61,814 nucleotides of DNA from Aquificota bacterium. Its GTDB lineage: Bacteria > Aquificota > Aquificia > Aquificales > Aquificaceae. Both the position numbers and the translations under genes were made by a program. Below are positions 21,465 to 31,323 of the stretch, piece by piece. Positions within the stretch are counted from its first letter, which is position 1; every line of letters begins with the position of its first letter. The stretch is from contig JAADCR010000013.1 of the NCBI GenBank assembly GCA_013154375.1, positions 1-61,814 on the forward strand. Reading direction: 5' to 3'. A model generated the notes under the pieces. It had not been told where the DNA came from. It saw only the letters and a program-made list of their open reading frames with translations, and searched no databases.

Positions 21465-23804
21465 GTGATAAGAAGGCTGTTAGCGGGGGGCCTTCTGGCC
21501 GTCTCGGCCGCCTTTGCTCAAGAGACGGTAGAGAAGGTTCTCGTAAAAGGCAACAAGTACCTGCCCGAAGAGGTTATAAAAAGCCTCCTCCGGACTAAAG
21601 AAGGCGAGCCCTTCTCTTTAGAGAAGGTCCGCGAGGACGTCCGGCGGCTCTTCCGCACGGGCCTGTTTAAGCGCGTAGAGGTTTACAAGCAGGACCAAGA
21701 CGGCGACGGCATGCCCGAGGTCGTCTTCGTCGTAGAAGACCTACCGGTCATATACAAGATAGAGTTTGAGGGCAACAGAGAGCTCAGCGACGAGACGCTG
21801 AAAGAGCGTCTGGGCATAGAGACCGAGCTGGGCGAGGTGGAGGTGGAAGAGACGGTCCAGACGCTTACGGCCAGCCCCGCCATAGAGGAGCGTCTGGCGC
21901 TTTTAAGGAGGATGAAGCTCGGCCGCGTCTTGACCTACGACGAGATAGAGAGCTTGCGCAAACGGATAGAAGAGATATACAAGCGCGAGGGCTTTGAAGG
22001 CACGCGCGTTACTTACCGGATAGTTCCAAAAAAGGGTGCCTCTAAGCTCGTCTTCGTCATAGAAGAGGGCGAGAAGAAGTACGTGGGCGAGATAAAGATA
22101 AAGGGCAACAGAACCTTCTCGGACAAAAAAATCAGGAGCGTTATGCAGCTAAAGCCCAAAAGCCTCTGGCTCCTTAGGTGGAAGCCCGCTTTCAGCCGCG
22201 AGCTGCTCGAGGAGGACCTCGAGAGCATCCGACGCTTTTACGAGAGCGAAGGCTTCTTTGAGGCCGAGGTAACGGCTAAGGTAAAGAAGAGAGGCGCCCG
22301 GCACGACGTAGAGGTCTGGGTAAAAGAAGGCCCGCGCTACAAGCTCGAGAAGCTCGAGATAACGGGTAACACCCTTTACGCTTACAGTGAGCTCGTGGGT
22401 GACCTTCTTAAAAAGAACGCCAAAAAGGGCGGCTATTATCGGAAAGAGCTAATAGAGAAGATAAAGCAGAACATAAAAGAGAAGTACGCCGAGATAGGCT
22501 TTCTCAAAGTGCGCGTAAAAGAAGAGCTTAAGCTCGACAGAGAGAACAAAAAGGTAAAAGTGACCCTTCGGGTGGAGGAAGGAGAGCCCGTCTACGCGGG
22601 ACGGATAGAGGTAAAGGGCAACTACGAGACGCGCGACTACGTTATAAGACGGGAGATGAGGGTCCAAGAGCACGAGCTTATGGTCAAGAAAAAGATTGAG
22701 CGCTCGCGGACGCGGATAATGAACCTCGGCTACTACGAGTCGGTGGACATAGAGCCCGTACCCCGCGGGGCTAAGTGGGACCTGCTTGTTAAGATACGCG
22801 AGCGCTTCACCGGCCAGTTCTCGGTAGGCCTGTCTTACAACGAGGTTACCGGTCTAGCGGGCTTTATCGAGCTCAGAAAGGGTAACTTCCGCGGCACGGG
22901 CGACATAGCCGCTATAAGCGTAAGCTACGGTACGCAGTACCGTAACAACGCCATAAGCTACGTCCGCAAGTGGTTTTTAAAAAAGCCCATGGACCTCGAC
23001 CTGTCTCTTTTCGACCGGCGGATTGAGTACACCACCTACACCGTTACGCGCGTAGGCTTCTCCACGGCCCTCTCTAAAGAGTTCGGCGAGTACTGGCGCG
23101 CCTCTATAGGTACGAGCATACAGCGCGTCCGCTACAGCGACATCTCGCCTTACGCCGTCTCGTACATAAAGCTCATGAGCGGGACGCGCGACTCGCGGAA
23201 GCTCTTCTTTACGCTAAGACGCGACACGCGCGACTGGTTTATCCTGCCCACGCGCGGCTCGCTGCTCAGCCTAAAAAACACGCTCGGGGTGGGCCTGCTC
23301 GGCGGCGACGAGAAGTTTTACAAGCTCCAGCTCGAGGGCGCCAAGTACCTTAAAGACCCCCTCTTCGACACGGGCGTTATCTTCTCGCTCCGGGCGCTCG
23401 CGGGCTTCGTCCAGCCTTACGGCGGCTCCATAGTACCCATAGACGAACGGTTCTTCGTAGGCGGCGACTTTACCATAAGAGGCTACAAGTACGGCTACGC
23501 CGGCCCGCTGGACCCGGCCACGAACGAGCCCATAGGCGCTACGCGCATGGCCATGGTGAGCACGGAGCTTATGCTCCCGCTTTACAAACGCATGATTTAC
23601 GGCGCCCTCTTTTTCGACTACGGCTTAGGTGCCAACAGCTGGAGCGACTTTAAGCCCTCAAACCTCTTAGGCGGTTACGGCGTGGGCCTTAGGCTCATAA
23701 CGCCCTTCGCACCCATCCGCGTCGACTGGGCGTTTAAGACCAAAACGGTCCCGGGCGACCAGAACCGCTCGCGTCTGCACTTCGTTTTAGGGACCTTCTT
23801 TTAA
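21465..23804 (+). CDS. bamA: outer membrane protein assembly factor BamA
   Basis: Omp85 protein that inserts beta-barrels into the outer membrane. A signal peptide ([20 protein letters not shown]) is followed by about five POTRA domains with repeated I-x-GN motifs ([50 protein letters not shown]). The C-terminal barrel has the conserved [12 protein letters not shown] (the RGF/RGY loop motif) and ends in Phe. Length 779 is usual. GTG start, 8 bases after TATAAT. Its last 18 bases overlap trpB on the other strand. Confidence 0.97.
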   Translation: MIRRLLAGGLLAVSAAFAQETVEKVLVKGNKYLPEEVIKSLLRTKEGEPFSLEKVREDVRRLFRTGLFKRVEVYKQDQDGDGMPEVVFVVEDLPVIYKIEFEGNRELSDETLKERLGIETELGEVEVEETVQTLTASPAIEERLALLRRMKLGRVLTYDEIESLRKRIEEIYKREGFEGTRVTYRIVPKKGASKLVFVIEEGEKKYVGEIKIKGNRTFSDKKIRSVMQLKPKSLWLLRWKPAFSRELLEEDLESIRRFYESEGFFEAEVTAKVKKRGARHDVEVWVKEGPRYKLEKLEITGNTLYAYSELVGDLLKKNAKKGGYYRKELIEKIKQNIKEKYAEIGFLKVRVKEELKLDRENKKVKVTLRVEEGEPVYAGRIEVKGNYETRDYVIRREMRVQEHELMVKKKIERSRTRIMNLGYYESVDIEPVPRGAKWDLLVKIRERFTGQFSVGLSYNEVTGLAGFIELRKGNFRGTGDIAAISVSYGTQYRNNAISYVRKWFLKKPMDLDLSLFDRRIEYTTYTVTRVGFSTALSKEFGEYWRASIGTSIQRVRYSDISPYAVSYIKLMSGTRDSRKLFFTLRRDTRDWFILPTRGSLLSLKNTLGVGLLGGDEKFYKLQLEGAKYLKDPLFDTGVIFSLRALAGFVQPYGGSIVPIDERFFVGGDFTIRGYKYGYAGPLDPATNEPIGATRMAMVSTELMLPLYKRMIYGALFFDYGLGANSWSDFKPSNLLGGYGVGLRLITPFAPIRVDWAFKTKTVPGDQNRSRLHFVLGTFF

Positions 23805-24980
23805 CAGGCGCATAACGTGAGCCGTGTCCTTGTCGCCGCGGCCCGAGAGGTTAACCACGATAAGGCCGTCTCTACCCAGCTCCTTAGCCAGCTCCGCGAC
23901 CTTAGCCAGCGCGTGCGCACTCTCGAGGGCCGGGATAATGCCTTCCGTACGCGACAGCAGCTTAAACGCCTCGAGGGCCTCCTCGTCCGTAACGGCGCAG
24001 TACTCGGCCCTCCCCGTCTCTTTTAAGTAAGCGTGCTCCGGACCCACGCCCGGGTAGTCGAGGCCCGCCGAGACGGAGTGCGTGGGCCTAATCTGCCCTT
24101 CCTCGTCTTGGAGGAAGTAGCTCTTCATCCCGTGCAGCACGCCCACCTCGCCCGCGCAGAGCGAGGCCGCGTGGCGGCCCGTCTCGAGCCCTTCTCCACC
24201 GGCCTCTACGCCCACGAGCCTGACCCCTTCGTCGTTAATAAACGGGTAGAACATGCCTATGGCGTTCGAGCCGCCGCCTACGCACGCCACCACCGCGTCG
24301 GGCAGACGGCCCTCCTTCTCGAGTATCTGCCTCTTCGTCTCCTCTCCTATAACCTTCTGGAAGTCGCGCACTATCTTAGGAAAGGGGTGAGGGCCTACAG
24401 CCGAGCCGAGCACGTAGTGCGTCGTCTCTACGTTCGTCACCCAGTCCCTTAGGGCCTCGTTTATGGCGTCCTTTAGCGTCCTGCTGCCGCTTTTAACTAT
24501 CCGTACCTCCGCCCCGAGAAGCTTCATCCTGAAGACGTTAAGCTCCTGCCTCCGCGCGTCCTCCTCGCCCATGTAGACGACGCACTTAAGGCCGAAAAGC
24601 GCTGCCGCCGTGGCCGTGGCAACGCCGTGCTGGCCCGCTCCCGTCTCGGCTATAACGCGCTCTTTGCCCATAAAGCGCGTAAGCAAGCACTGGCCTACGG
24701 TGTTGTTTATCTTGTGCGCACCCGTGTGAAGCAGGTCCTCGCGCTTTAGGTAAATCTTGGCTCCGCCCAAGTATCTCGTCAGCCGCTCGGCGAAGTAAAG
24801 CGGCGTGGGCCGGCCCGCGTACTCGCGCAGGTAGAGCTCGAGCTGACGGTTAAACTCCTCGTCCCTTTTTAGCCTCTCGTACGCCTCGTCGAGCTGCTCG
24901 AGCGCGTACATAAGCGTCTCGGGGACGAACCGGCCGCCGTAAGGGCCGAAGTAGCCCTTCTCGTCGGGAAGCTCCTTCAT
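23787..24980 (-). CDS. trpB: tryptophan synthase beta chain
   Basis: PLP enzyme that joins indole and serine to tryptophan. 397 residues. It starts [20 protein letters not shown], the normal N-terminus of TrpB1. The PLP lysine is in HTGAHKINN and the phosphate-binding loop is [12 protein letters not shown]. Sequence motifs [13 protein letters not shown] and AETGAGQHG are typical. ATG 24980 is chosen; an open extension of 73 codons upstream runs antisense through dapF and is not protein-like. TAGAAT ends 7 bases before the ATG. trpA is not adjacent. Confidence 0.97.
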   Translation of the reverse strand: MKELPDEKGYFGPYGGRFVPETLMYALEQLDEAYERLKRDEEFNRQLELYLREYAGRPTPLYFAERLTRYLGGAKIYLKREDLLHTGAHKINNTVGQCLLTRFMGKERVIAETGAGQHGVATATAAALFGLKCVVYMGEEDARRQELNVFRMKLLGAEVRIVKSGSRTLKDAINEALRDWVTNVETTHYVLGSAVGPHPFPKIVRDFQKVIGEETKRQILEKEGRLPDAVVACVGGGSNAIGMFYPFINDEGVRLVGVEAGGEGLETGRHAASLCAGEVGVLHGMKSYFLQDEEGQIRPTHSVSAGLDYPGVGPEHAYLKETGRAEYCAVTDEEALEAFKLLSRTEGIIPALESAHALAKVAELAKELGRDGLIVVNLSGRGDKDTAHVMRLLKEGP

Positions 24981-25007
24981 AGGGTCTATTCTATAATTCT
25001 TAAGGCT
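24981..25007. promoter_or_regulatory. bidirectional promoter between trpB and dapF
   Basis: Only 27 bp separate the two start codons. Plus-strand TATAAT (24992-24997) ends 10 bases before the dapF ATG. Minus-strand TAGAAT (24988-24993) ends 7 bases before the trpB ATG. The two hexamers overlap by 2 bp in the palindromic core ATTCTATAAT. There is no room for a Shine-Dalgarno on the minus side. Confidence 0.55.
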
Positions 25008-25850
25008 ATGGAACTGTGGAAGCTCCAAGCCACGGGCAACGACTTTATCCTCGTCGACGACCGGCTCGACTGCTTTACGCGCTTCGCGCGTCAGTTGAAC
25101 CTCTCTAAAGAAGAGCTCGTAAGACGCGTCTGCGACCGCCACAGGGGCGTAGGCGCCGACGGCCTTATACTTATAAAGCCGCCTAAAGAGAGTAGCCACT
25201 GCTTTAGCTGGGAGTTTTACAACGCCGACGGCTCTACGGCCGAGATGTGCGGGAACGGTGCCCGCTGCGCCGCCCGGTTTGCCTACGAGAAGGGGCTGTG
25301 TGAGAGCGAGAGCTTTACCTTCGAGACGCTGGCCGGCCCCGTAGAGGTGCGCGTGCTCGACCGCGGTAGGCGCGTCCGCGTAAAGCTAACGCCCCTCTCC
25401 AAGCCCCGGAAGATTAAGCTGGAGCTTGAGGAGGGAGCCTTAGAAGGCGTCTTTATAACCGCGGGCGTGCCCCACTTCGTGGTAAAGGTTAAAGAGCTCG
25501 GGCGGCTGCCCGTGGTCCGCCTCGGGAGGGCGGTCAGGTTCCACCCGGCCTTCGAGCCTAAAGGCACTAACGTAAACTTCGTCGAGCCCGTAGGCGAGGA
25601 CGCGCTCCGCATAAGAACCTACGAGCGGGGCGTGGAGGGCGAGACGCTCGCCTGCGGCACCGGCGCCACGGCCTCGGCCGCGGTGGCCTACCTCGAGGGC
25701 TGGGTAAAAAAGAGGCCCGTCCGCGTGATTACGAGAAGCGGCGAGGAGATACTAGTGGAGTTTGACGACGAGCTTAAGGAGGTTTACCTTACCGGGCCCG
25801 TAAGGAAGGTCTTAACGGGCTCGCTTGAGGACGAAGCGGTCAAGTATTAA
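25008..25850 (+). CDS. dapF: diaminopimelate epimerase
   Basis: Cofactor-free racemase converting LL- to meso-diaminopimelate for lysine and cell wall. 280 residues. It starts [16 protein letters not shown] (family motif GNDF). The two catalytic cysteines are in MCGNGARC (first Cys of the pair) and [10 protein letters not shown]. Starts at ATG 25008 close to a TATAAT. Its 3' end overlaps lspA on the other strand by 39 bases. Confidence 0.97.
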   Translation: MELWKLQATGNDFILVDDRLDCFTRFARQLNLSKEELVRRVCDRHRGVGADGLILIKPPKESSHCFSWEFYNADGSTAEMCGNGARCAARFAYEKGLCESESFTFETLAGPVEVRVLDRGRRVRVKLTPLSKPRKIKLELEEGALEGVFITAGVPHFVVKVKELGRLPVVRLGRAVRFHPAFEPKGTNVNFVEPVGEDALRIRTYERGVEGETLACGTGATASAAVAYLEGWVKKRPVRVITRSGEEILVEFDDELKEVYLTGPVRKVLTGSLEDEAVKY

Positions 25851-26291
25851 ATAGAGGCCGCCGAGCGTTATAAACGCGTCCGCGAGGTTAAAGGCCGGCC
25901 AGTGGAGCTCCCGCCAGTGGAGGTGTATAAAGTCGCGCACCTCGCCGTAAAGCAGCCGGTCGTAAAAGTTACCCAGCGCCCCGCCGGCTATAAAGCCCAG
26001 CGCCGCGGCTTCCGGCAAGCTGCGCGCTTTTAGAGCAAAAGCCAAGGTTATGGGCACGGCCAGCAGGGGCGGGATTAGCAGCAGGGGCATCCGCTTCTCG
26101 TCGGGCAGCTCGGCAAGGAAGCCGAAAGCCACCCCCTTGTTCGTTATTAAGTAAAAGTAAAGAAAAGGGAGAGCCCTTACGGGCTCTTTAAAGAGCTCCT
26201 CGGCAAGCTCTTTAGTAACGAGGTCCAGCGTCAGGACCGTAAGGGCCGACGCGAGGTAGGTCAGAAGTAAGGCTTTAGTGCTTCTTGCCAT
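25812..26291 (-). CDS. lspA: lipoprotein signal peptidase (signal peptidase II)
   Basis: Inner-membrane aspartic protease that removes the signal peptide of prolipoproteins. 159 residues with four membrane segments. Motifs in order: ITNKGVAFGF, GGALGNFYDRL (catalytic Asp) and FNLADAFITLG (second catalytic Asp). It begins inside the end of purL (31-base overlap) and ends inside dapF. Lipoproteins it could process here are the OmpA-type protein at 35375 and perhaps the small protein at 5753. Confidence 0.96.
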   Translation of the reverse strand: MARSTKALLLTYLASALTVLTLDLVTKELAEELFKEPVRALPFLYFYLITNKGVAFGFLAELPDEKRMPLLLIPPLLAVPITLAFALKARSLPEAAALGFIAGGALGNFYDRLLYGEVRDFIHLHWRELHWPAFNLADAFITLGGLYLILDRFVLKRAR

Positions 26292-28489
26292 AAGCGCTTA
26301 AGCTCCTTTACCGGCTCGTTTAGCAGCTCCTCACCGTTGTAGTAAAGCTTAAAGACGGGCTCGGGCACCGTACGGCCCAGATACATCCAGCCCAGACCCG
26401 TAGACTCGACGAGCTCTTTAAAGCTCTCGCTCTTTTCCGGCAGCACGCCCGCCACCACGCGCGTAGGATTCTCGCTAAAAAGAAAGAAGTCGGGCCTCTC
26501 CTCGCGGTACAGCTCGAGCTCCGCTCCCAGCTCCTCGGGAAAGAGCATCTCCAGCAGCGCCACCGCCAGACCGCCCACCGAGACGTCGTGAAGCGCCACC
26601 ACGAGCTCCTGCCTTTTAAGCTCTAAAAGAAGCTCTATGAGCTTCCTCTCCTTCTCGAGGTCCACCTTAGGCGGCTCGCCCGCCACCTTGCCGTGCACCG
26701 TCTTGAGGTACTCACTCCCGGCCACCGAGGATGGGCTCTCGAGGTCGCCCACGAGGTACAGCTCCGCCTCGCCCTCGAGGTAGCCCGGCGTAGGGTCCTC
26801 GGCCTTCTCGAGCAGACCCACCGCCACGACCACGGGCGTGGGGTAGACGCTTCTCACCTCGCCGCCTTTAACCGTCTCGTTGTATAGCGAGACGTTACCG
26901 CTAACCACGGGCACGCCTAAAGCCTTACAGGCCTCGGCCATGCCCTCTACGGCCTTTACGAACTGCCACATAACCTCGGGCCGCTCGGGGTTACCGAAGT
27001 TCAGACAGTCCGTGAGCGCTAAAGGACGGGCGCCCACGCAGGCGAGGTTACGGCACGCCTCGGCCACCACGAGCTTGGCCCCCTCAAACGGGTCGAGGTA
27101 GACCATCCGGCCGTTACCCTCCGCGCTTACGGCTACGCCCTTCTCGGTTTTTACGCGCGGCTTTAAAGGCCACTTAAGCCTAAGAACCGCCGCGTCGAAG
27201 CCCGGGACCACCACCGTGTTGGTGCCCACCTGATAGTCGTACTGCTCGTAAACGACGGCCTTAGAGGCCACGTTGGGCGAGCTTAGCACCTTCCTGAGAA
27301 CCTCCTTAAGCGGCGGCTGAGGGAGCTCCTCTTGTTTAAAAGCCCTGAGCTCTTTAAGGTACTCGGGCTCGCGCACGGGCCGCTCGAGCACGGGCGCACC
27401 TTCTACTATAACCGAGACGGGGAGCTCCGCCACGGGCTTACCCGCGTAGTAGGCCCTAAAGTAGCCGTCGCCCGTAAGCCGGCCCACCACCTCGCCGTGC
27501 AGGTGCCAGAAGCGCGCTATCTTTTTAAGCTCCTCCACCTTGTCCTCTTCGGCCACCACGAGCATCCGCTCCTGACTCTCCGACAGGAGAATCTCGTAAG
27601 GCGTCATGCCCTCTTCCCGTAGAGGGACGCGCTCTAAAAAGAGCTCCACGCCCATGCCCGACTTGTGCGCCAGCTCCGAGGCCGCGCCCGCAAGCCCGGC
27701 CGCTCCTAAGTCCTGAAGACCCACCGCCAGATTACGCTCCACTATCTCGAGCACCGCCTCGAGGAGCTTCTTACCGAAGTACGGGTCGCCTATCTGGACG
27801 CTGGGGCGCTTCTCCTGCGCGTCCTCTCCGAACTCGCCCGAGGCCATAACCGCACCGTGAACGCCGTCCCTACCCGTAGCCGAGCCTATAAGAAAGAGCA
27901 CCTGACCCTCCGCCGTGCCGCGGGCCCGCATCATCCTGCCCGCGGGCAGCACGCCCAGACAGAAGGCGTTTACGAGGGGGTTCGTGTCGTAAGGCGCTTC
28001 GAAAAAGACCTCACCCGCCACCGTAGGCACGCCTATGCAGTTACCGTAAAAGCTTATCCCCTTTACCACGCCTTTAGAGATGCGCTTAGTTTCTCTATAA
28101 GACGGCTCGCCGAAGCGGAGGCTGTCGGCCAGCGCCACGGGACGGGCACCCATAGAAAGCACGTCTCTGATTATCCCGCCCACGCCCGTGGCCGCACCGT
28201 GAAACGGCTCTATGTACGACGGGTGGTTGTGGCTCTCGACCTTAAACGCCACCCAGACCTTCTCGTCGAGCTCCACCACGCCCGCGTTCTCCCCCGGGCC
28301 CTGAACCACCCACGGGGCTTTAGTCGGCAGCTTCTTAAGGTGGACCTTACTCGACTTGTACGAGCAGTGCTCGGACCAGAGGGCGCCTATTACGCCAAGC
28401 TCCACCTCGTTGGGCTCCCGGCCCAGAAGCTTTTTAAGCCGTTCGTACTCCTCGCGCGTCAGTCCGCACGCTTGCCACGCTTCACCCAT
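26261..28489 (-). CDS. purL: phosphoribosylformylglycinamidine synthase subunit PurL
   Basis: Small-type PurL (742 residues) that works with PurS and PurQ to make FGAM in purine synthesis. Motifs include ALWSEHCSYKSSK near the N-terminus, the ATP/metal region ESHNHPSYIEPFHGAATGVG, and DLGAAGLAGAASELA; the second half repeats the fold (CLNFGNPERPE, VSGNVSLYNE). Starts at ATG 28489 with TATAAA 7 bases upstream and no Shine-Dalgarno, divergent from a ParB-like gene. purM lies at 41337. Confidence 0.97.
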   Translation of the reverse strand: MGEAWQACGLTREEYERLKKLLGREPNEVELGVIGALWSEHCSYKSSKVHLKKLPTKAPWVVQGPGENAGVVELDEKVWVAFKVESHNHPSYIEPFHGAATGVGGIIRDVLSMGARPVALADSLRFGEPSYRETKRISKGVVKGISFYGNCIGVPTVAGEVFFEAPYDTNPLVNAFCLGVLPAGRMMRARGTAEGQVLFLIGSATGRDGVHGAVMASGEFGEDAQEKRPSVQIGDPYFGKKLLEAVLEIVERNLAVGLQDLGAAGLAGAASELAHKSGMGVELFLERVPLREEGMTPYEILLSESQERMLVVAEEDKVEELKKIARFWHLHGEVVGRLTGDGYFRAYYAGKPVAELPVSVIVEGAPVLERPVREPEYLKELRAFKQEELPQPPLKEVLRKVLSSPNVASKAVVYEQYDYQVGTNTVVVPGFDAAVLRLKWPLKPRVKTEKGVAVSAEGNGRMVYLDPFEGAKLVVAEACRNLACVGARPLALTDCLNFGNPERPEVMWQFVKAVEGMAEACKALGVPVVSGNVSLYNETVKGGEVRSVYPTPVVVAVGLLEKAEDPTPGYLEGEAELYLVGDLESPSSVAGSEYLKTVHGKVAGEPPKVDLEKERKLIELLLELKRQELVVALHDVSVGGLAVALLEMLFPEELGAELELYREERPDFFLFSENPTRVVAGVLPEKSESFKELVESTGLGWMYLGRTVPEPVFKLYYNGEELLNEPVKELKRLWQEALKPYF

Positions 28490-28511
28490 TTTAGTCTTTA
28501 TATTTAATACT
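28490..28511. promoter_or_regulatory. symmetric bidirectional promoter between purL and the ParB-like gene
   Basis: The two ATGs are 22 bp apart. Plus-strand TATATT (28499-28504) and minus-strand TATAAA (28497-28502) overlap by 4 bp, and each ends exactly 7 bases before its own start codon. No Shine-Dalgarno fits on either side. This is the clearest symmetric case in the window. Confidence 0.6.
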
Positions 28512-29291
28512 ATGCCGACGCTTAAAGAGCCCCTGAAGGGCTACGAGCTCCGCGTAGAGCTCCTGCCCGTGGACCGGATTAAGGTCCCTTCCTACCAGCG
28601 CGAGCTGTCCGAGACGCTGGTCCGCCGCCTTATGTCGAGCATAGAGAAGGTGGGCTTCGTCGAGCCCATACTCGTGGTCGAGGGAGAGGACGGGTACGAG
28701 GTGGTTAACGGCCAGCACCGTCTCCGGGCCGCGGAGATGCTCGGCATTAAAGAGCTGCCCGCGGTAATACTGCCCGAAGAGGCCCGCGACTTCGTCATAG
28801 CCCTGAACACCGAGAAAGCCCCTAACCTCAAGGACAAGGCTCACCAAGCTTACGAGCTTTTTACGCGCTATCTGGCCCAGAGCCCCGAGACGAACGAGGA
28901 AGAGCTCGCCCCCATGGTCGAAGAGCCTTACTTCCTGACGGTGGGCTTTATAACCGACTACTTCGGCGACAAGCGTTTTCCGGCTTACGCTTTTGAGAAG
29001 GTGCTTAAAAAGGTCGACGAGTTTCTGCCCTTGCCGCTCGAGCAGGCTCAGCAGGAGCGCATAAGGCGGGCCGAGCTGCTCCGAGAGGTCCGCGAGGTGC
29101 TCGACGAGCGGTACCGCGAGCTCGGGCTTACCAACGCTCTGCACAAAGAGGCGCTCGTAACCAAAGCCTTCCAGTCGGTCTACGGTAAGCGCGTAAGGAA
29201 AGTCGACGACGACTTTTACGGCGTCTTTACCAAGCTCAAAGAGGCTCTAAAGACCGTCTCGCTGACCGAAGAGGAGCTGGAAGAGTTCTAG
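28512..29291 (+). CDS. ParB N-terminal-like domain protein
   Basis: 259 residues with a ParB/sulfiredoxin-type domain at about 15-100: the strand VDRIKVPSYQRE, a helix with LVRRLMSSIEKVGFVEPILV, then the signature VNGQHRLRAAEMLGIKELPA. The rest is helical and charged and lacks the clear helix-turn-helix and dimer domain of chromosome-partition ParB. No parA is nearby. It may be a nucleotide- or DNA-binding regulator. ATG 28512 is set by the divergent promoter; an upstream extension runs antisense to purL. Confidence 0.75.
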   Translation: MPTLKEPLKGYELRVELLPVDRIKVPSYQRELSETLVRRLMSSIEKVGFVEPILVVEGEDGYEVVNGQHRLRAAEMLGIKELPAVILPEEARDFVIALNTEKAPNLKDKAHQAYELFTRYLAQSPETNEEELAPMVEEPYFLTVGFITDYFGDKRFPAYAFEKVLKKVDEFLPLPLEQAQQERIRRAELLREVREVLDERYRELGLTNALHKEALVTKAFQSVYGKRVRKVDDDFYGVFTKLKEALKTVSLTEEELEEF

Positions 29292-29297
29292 CTGTGT

Positions 29298-29303
29298 TAA
29301 AAT
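29298..29303 (+). promoter_or_regulatory. -10-like TAAAAT before glyS
   Basis: TAAAAT ending 10 bases before the glyS ATG, just after the stop of the ParB-like gene. There is no Shine-Dalgarno. Confidence 0.4.
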
Positions 29304-29313
29304 CCTAAAACGG

Positions 29314-31323
29314 ATGAACCGGCTTCTGGTTGAGATAGGTACGGAGGAGCTCCCCGCCTCCTTCATCTTACCCGCCCTTAAGTACTTAAAGGAGCGCTTT
29401 ACCGAGCTCTTTAAGCCCGAAAAGGTGAGCCTTTACGGCACGCCGCGCCGTCTTACCGTATACCTCGAAGGGTTTAAAGACGAAGAGACCGAGCGCGAGG
29501 AGCTCGTCTTCGGACCGCCCAAGAGCGTAGCCTTCGACGAAGAAGGCAAGCCCACGAAAGCCCTAACGGGCTTTTTAAAAAAACAGAACGCCTCGCCGGA
29601 AGAGGTCCGCGTCTTAAAAAAAAACAAGGGCGAGTACGTAGCCCTCGTCCGTAAGGTAAAAGAGAAAAGACCCAGCGAGAAGCTTGTAGAGCAGTTCGAG
29701 GAGATACTCCTCTCTATACCTTTCCCGAAGCGGATGCGCTGGACCTCCTCGCGTAGGATAACCTTCGCCCGCCCGGTCCGCTGGATAGTGGCCCTGCTAA
29801 ACGGCCGCGTCCTACCCCTCTCGTTCGGGCCGGTAAAGGCGGGCGAGTTTTCGCGGGGACACCGCTTCTTAGCTCCCGAGCCGTTTAAAGTAGAGCCCGG
29901 GCGCTACGAAGAGCAGCTAAAGGAGCGGTTCGTGCTGGCCGACCCTATAAAGAGGCTTGAGGAGGTAAAAAGGGGCGTAGAGGAGCTGGCGCGTAAGCAT
30001 AACGCCCGTCCCGTCTACCCGGAGGGTCTCTTAGAAGAGGTCAGTAACCTCCTCGAGTGGCCCTTTCCCGTCCTCGGGAGCTTTCCCGAGAAGTACCTCA
30101 AGCTCCCGCCGCGCGTAATAACGACGGTGCTTGCCCACCACCAGCGGTTTTTCTGCCTCGAGCGCGACGGCAAGCTTACGAACCTCTTTATAGGCGTCAG
30201 CAACAACGAGCCCACGCCGGCGGTAAGGGAAGGCTACGAGCGCGTTGTTAAAGCGCGTCTGGAGGACGCGCTCTTTTTCTTCGAAGAAGACCTAAAGAGG
30301 CCGCTAAAAGAGCTCGTGCCCGAGCTTAAGGGCGTGCTGCTGCACCCTAAAGCCGGTACGCTCTACGACAAGACACTCCGCCTCCAGAAGCTTATTAACG
30401 AGCTGTGCGGAGCGGTAAGCTGCGACGAAGAGACGCGCAGGCACGCGCTGGAAGCGGCTTACCTCTCTAAGGCAGACCTGCTTACGCAGATGGTAAGGGA
30501 GCTCGACGAGCTTCAGGGCTACATGGGAGCCGTCTACGCGCGGGCGCAGGGCTACCCCGAGCCCGTGGCCAGAGCCATAGAAGAGCAGTACAGGCCCGTC
30601 TCGGCCGACGACGAGCCGCCCGAGAGCTTACCGGGCACGCTGCTGGCTCTGGCGGACAAGATAGACGACCTGTTTACCTTCTTTAAAGCCGGGGAGCTGC
30701 CCACGGGCAGCTCGGACCCCTACGGCCTGAGACGGAAAGCCTTCGGCCTTATAAAGATTCTCGACCGGAAGGGCATAGACCTCGACCTCGAGCGCTTTAC
30801 CGAGCTCTACGGCCGGTTTGACGAGCTGGAGCAGCTGAAAGAGTTTATAGCCCAGCGGCTTTACTCGTACTTAGAGGGCGTGCCTACGGAGTTCGTGCGT
30901 GCGGCTTTAAGAGCGCACGGCCCCGCAAGACCCTACCGCGTGGTGCGGTCGGTGAGGAAGCTGCTCGAGAGCGCAAAAGACGAGCGGTTTAAGAAGGTGG
31001 TTGAAAGCGGACGGAGAGTCCATAGAATTATACCCAAAGGGTGGACGGAGACGCGCGTGCGTCCCGAGCTGTTTAAAAAGGAAGAAGAGAGGAAGCTCTA
31101 CGAGCTTATAAAGGAGCTCGAGGGGAGGGAGCTCGAGAGCCCCCTCGAGCTTACGCCTCTGGCCGAGGCGCTCGTACCCTTTTTCGAGAGGGTAAAAGTC
31201 ATGGAAGAGGACGAGGCCCTCAGGAGAAACCGTCTGGCGCTTTTAAAGAGGGCCGAGAACCTCTTCCACCGCTTTGCCCACTTTGACGAGCTCGTTCTAA
31301 AGGAGGGCGGCGATGTCTCGTAG
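29314..31323 (+). CDS. glyS: glycyl-tRNA synthetase beta subunit
   Basis: 669-residue beta subunit of the tetrameric bacterial GlyRS; it binds tRNA and includes an HD-like and an anticodon-binding region. It starts LLVEIGTEELPASFI, the family signature, and contains TTVLAHHQRFFCLE, FIGVSNNEPTP and LALADKIDDLFTFF. The alpha subunit (glyQ) is not next to it, unlike in most bacteria. Its stop overlaps ppsA by 11 bases, which ties it to the ppsA-pilM-pilN run. Confidence 0.96.
   Translation: MNRLLVEIGTEELPASFILPALKYLKERFTELFKPEKVSLYGTPRRLTVYLEGFKDEETEREELVFGPPKSVAFDEEGKPTKALTGFLKKQNASPEEVRVLKKNKGEYVALVRKVKEKRPSEKLVEQFEEILLSIPFPKRMRWTSSRRITFARPVRWIVALLNGRVLPLSFGPVKAGEFSRGHRFLAPEPFKVEPGRYEEQLKERFVLADPIKRLEEVKRGVEELARKHNARPVYPEGLLEEVSNLLEWPFPVLGSFPEKYLKLPPRVITTVLAHHQRFFCLERDGKLTNLFIGVSNNEPTPAVREGYERVVKARLEDALFFFEEDLKRPLKELVPELKGVLLHPKAGTLYDKTLRLQKLINELCGAVSCDEETRRHALEAAYLSKADLLTQMVRELDELQGYMGAVYARAQGYPEPVARAIEEQYRPVSADDEPPESLPGTLLALADKIDDLFTFFKAGELPTGSSDPYGLRRKAFGLIKILDRKGIDLDLERFTELYGRFDELEQLKEFIAQRLYSYLEGVPTEFVRAALRAHGPARPYRVVRSVRKLLESAKDERFKKVVESGRRVHRIIPKGWTETRVRPELFKKEEERKLYELIKELEGRELESPLELTPLAEALVPFFERVKVMEEDEALRRNRLALLKRAENLFHRFAHFDELVLKEGGDVS

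Noticed and set aside
24981-25199. N-terminal extension of trpB by 73 residues
   Set aside because: The extension is antisense to dapF and not protein-like; the usual TrpB start is at 24980 with a -10 box just before it.
27857-28507. Open frame on the plus strand opposite the start of purL
   Set aside because: Antisense to a certain gene, rich in Arg and His from mirrored codons, and without a ribosome site.
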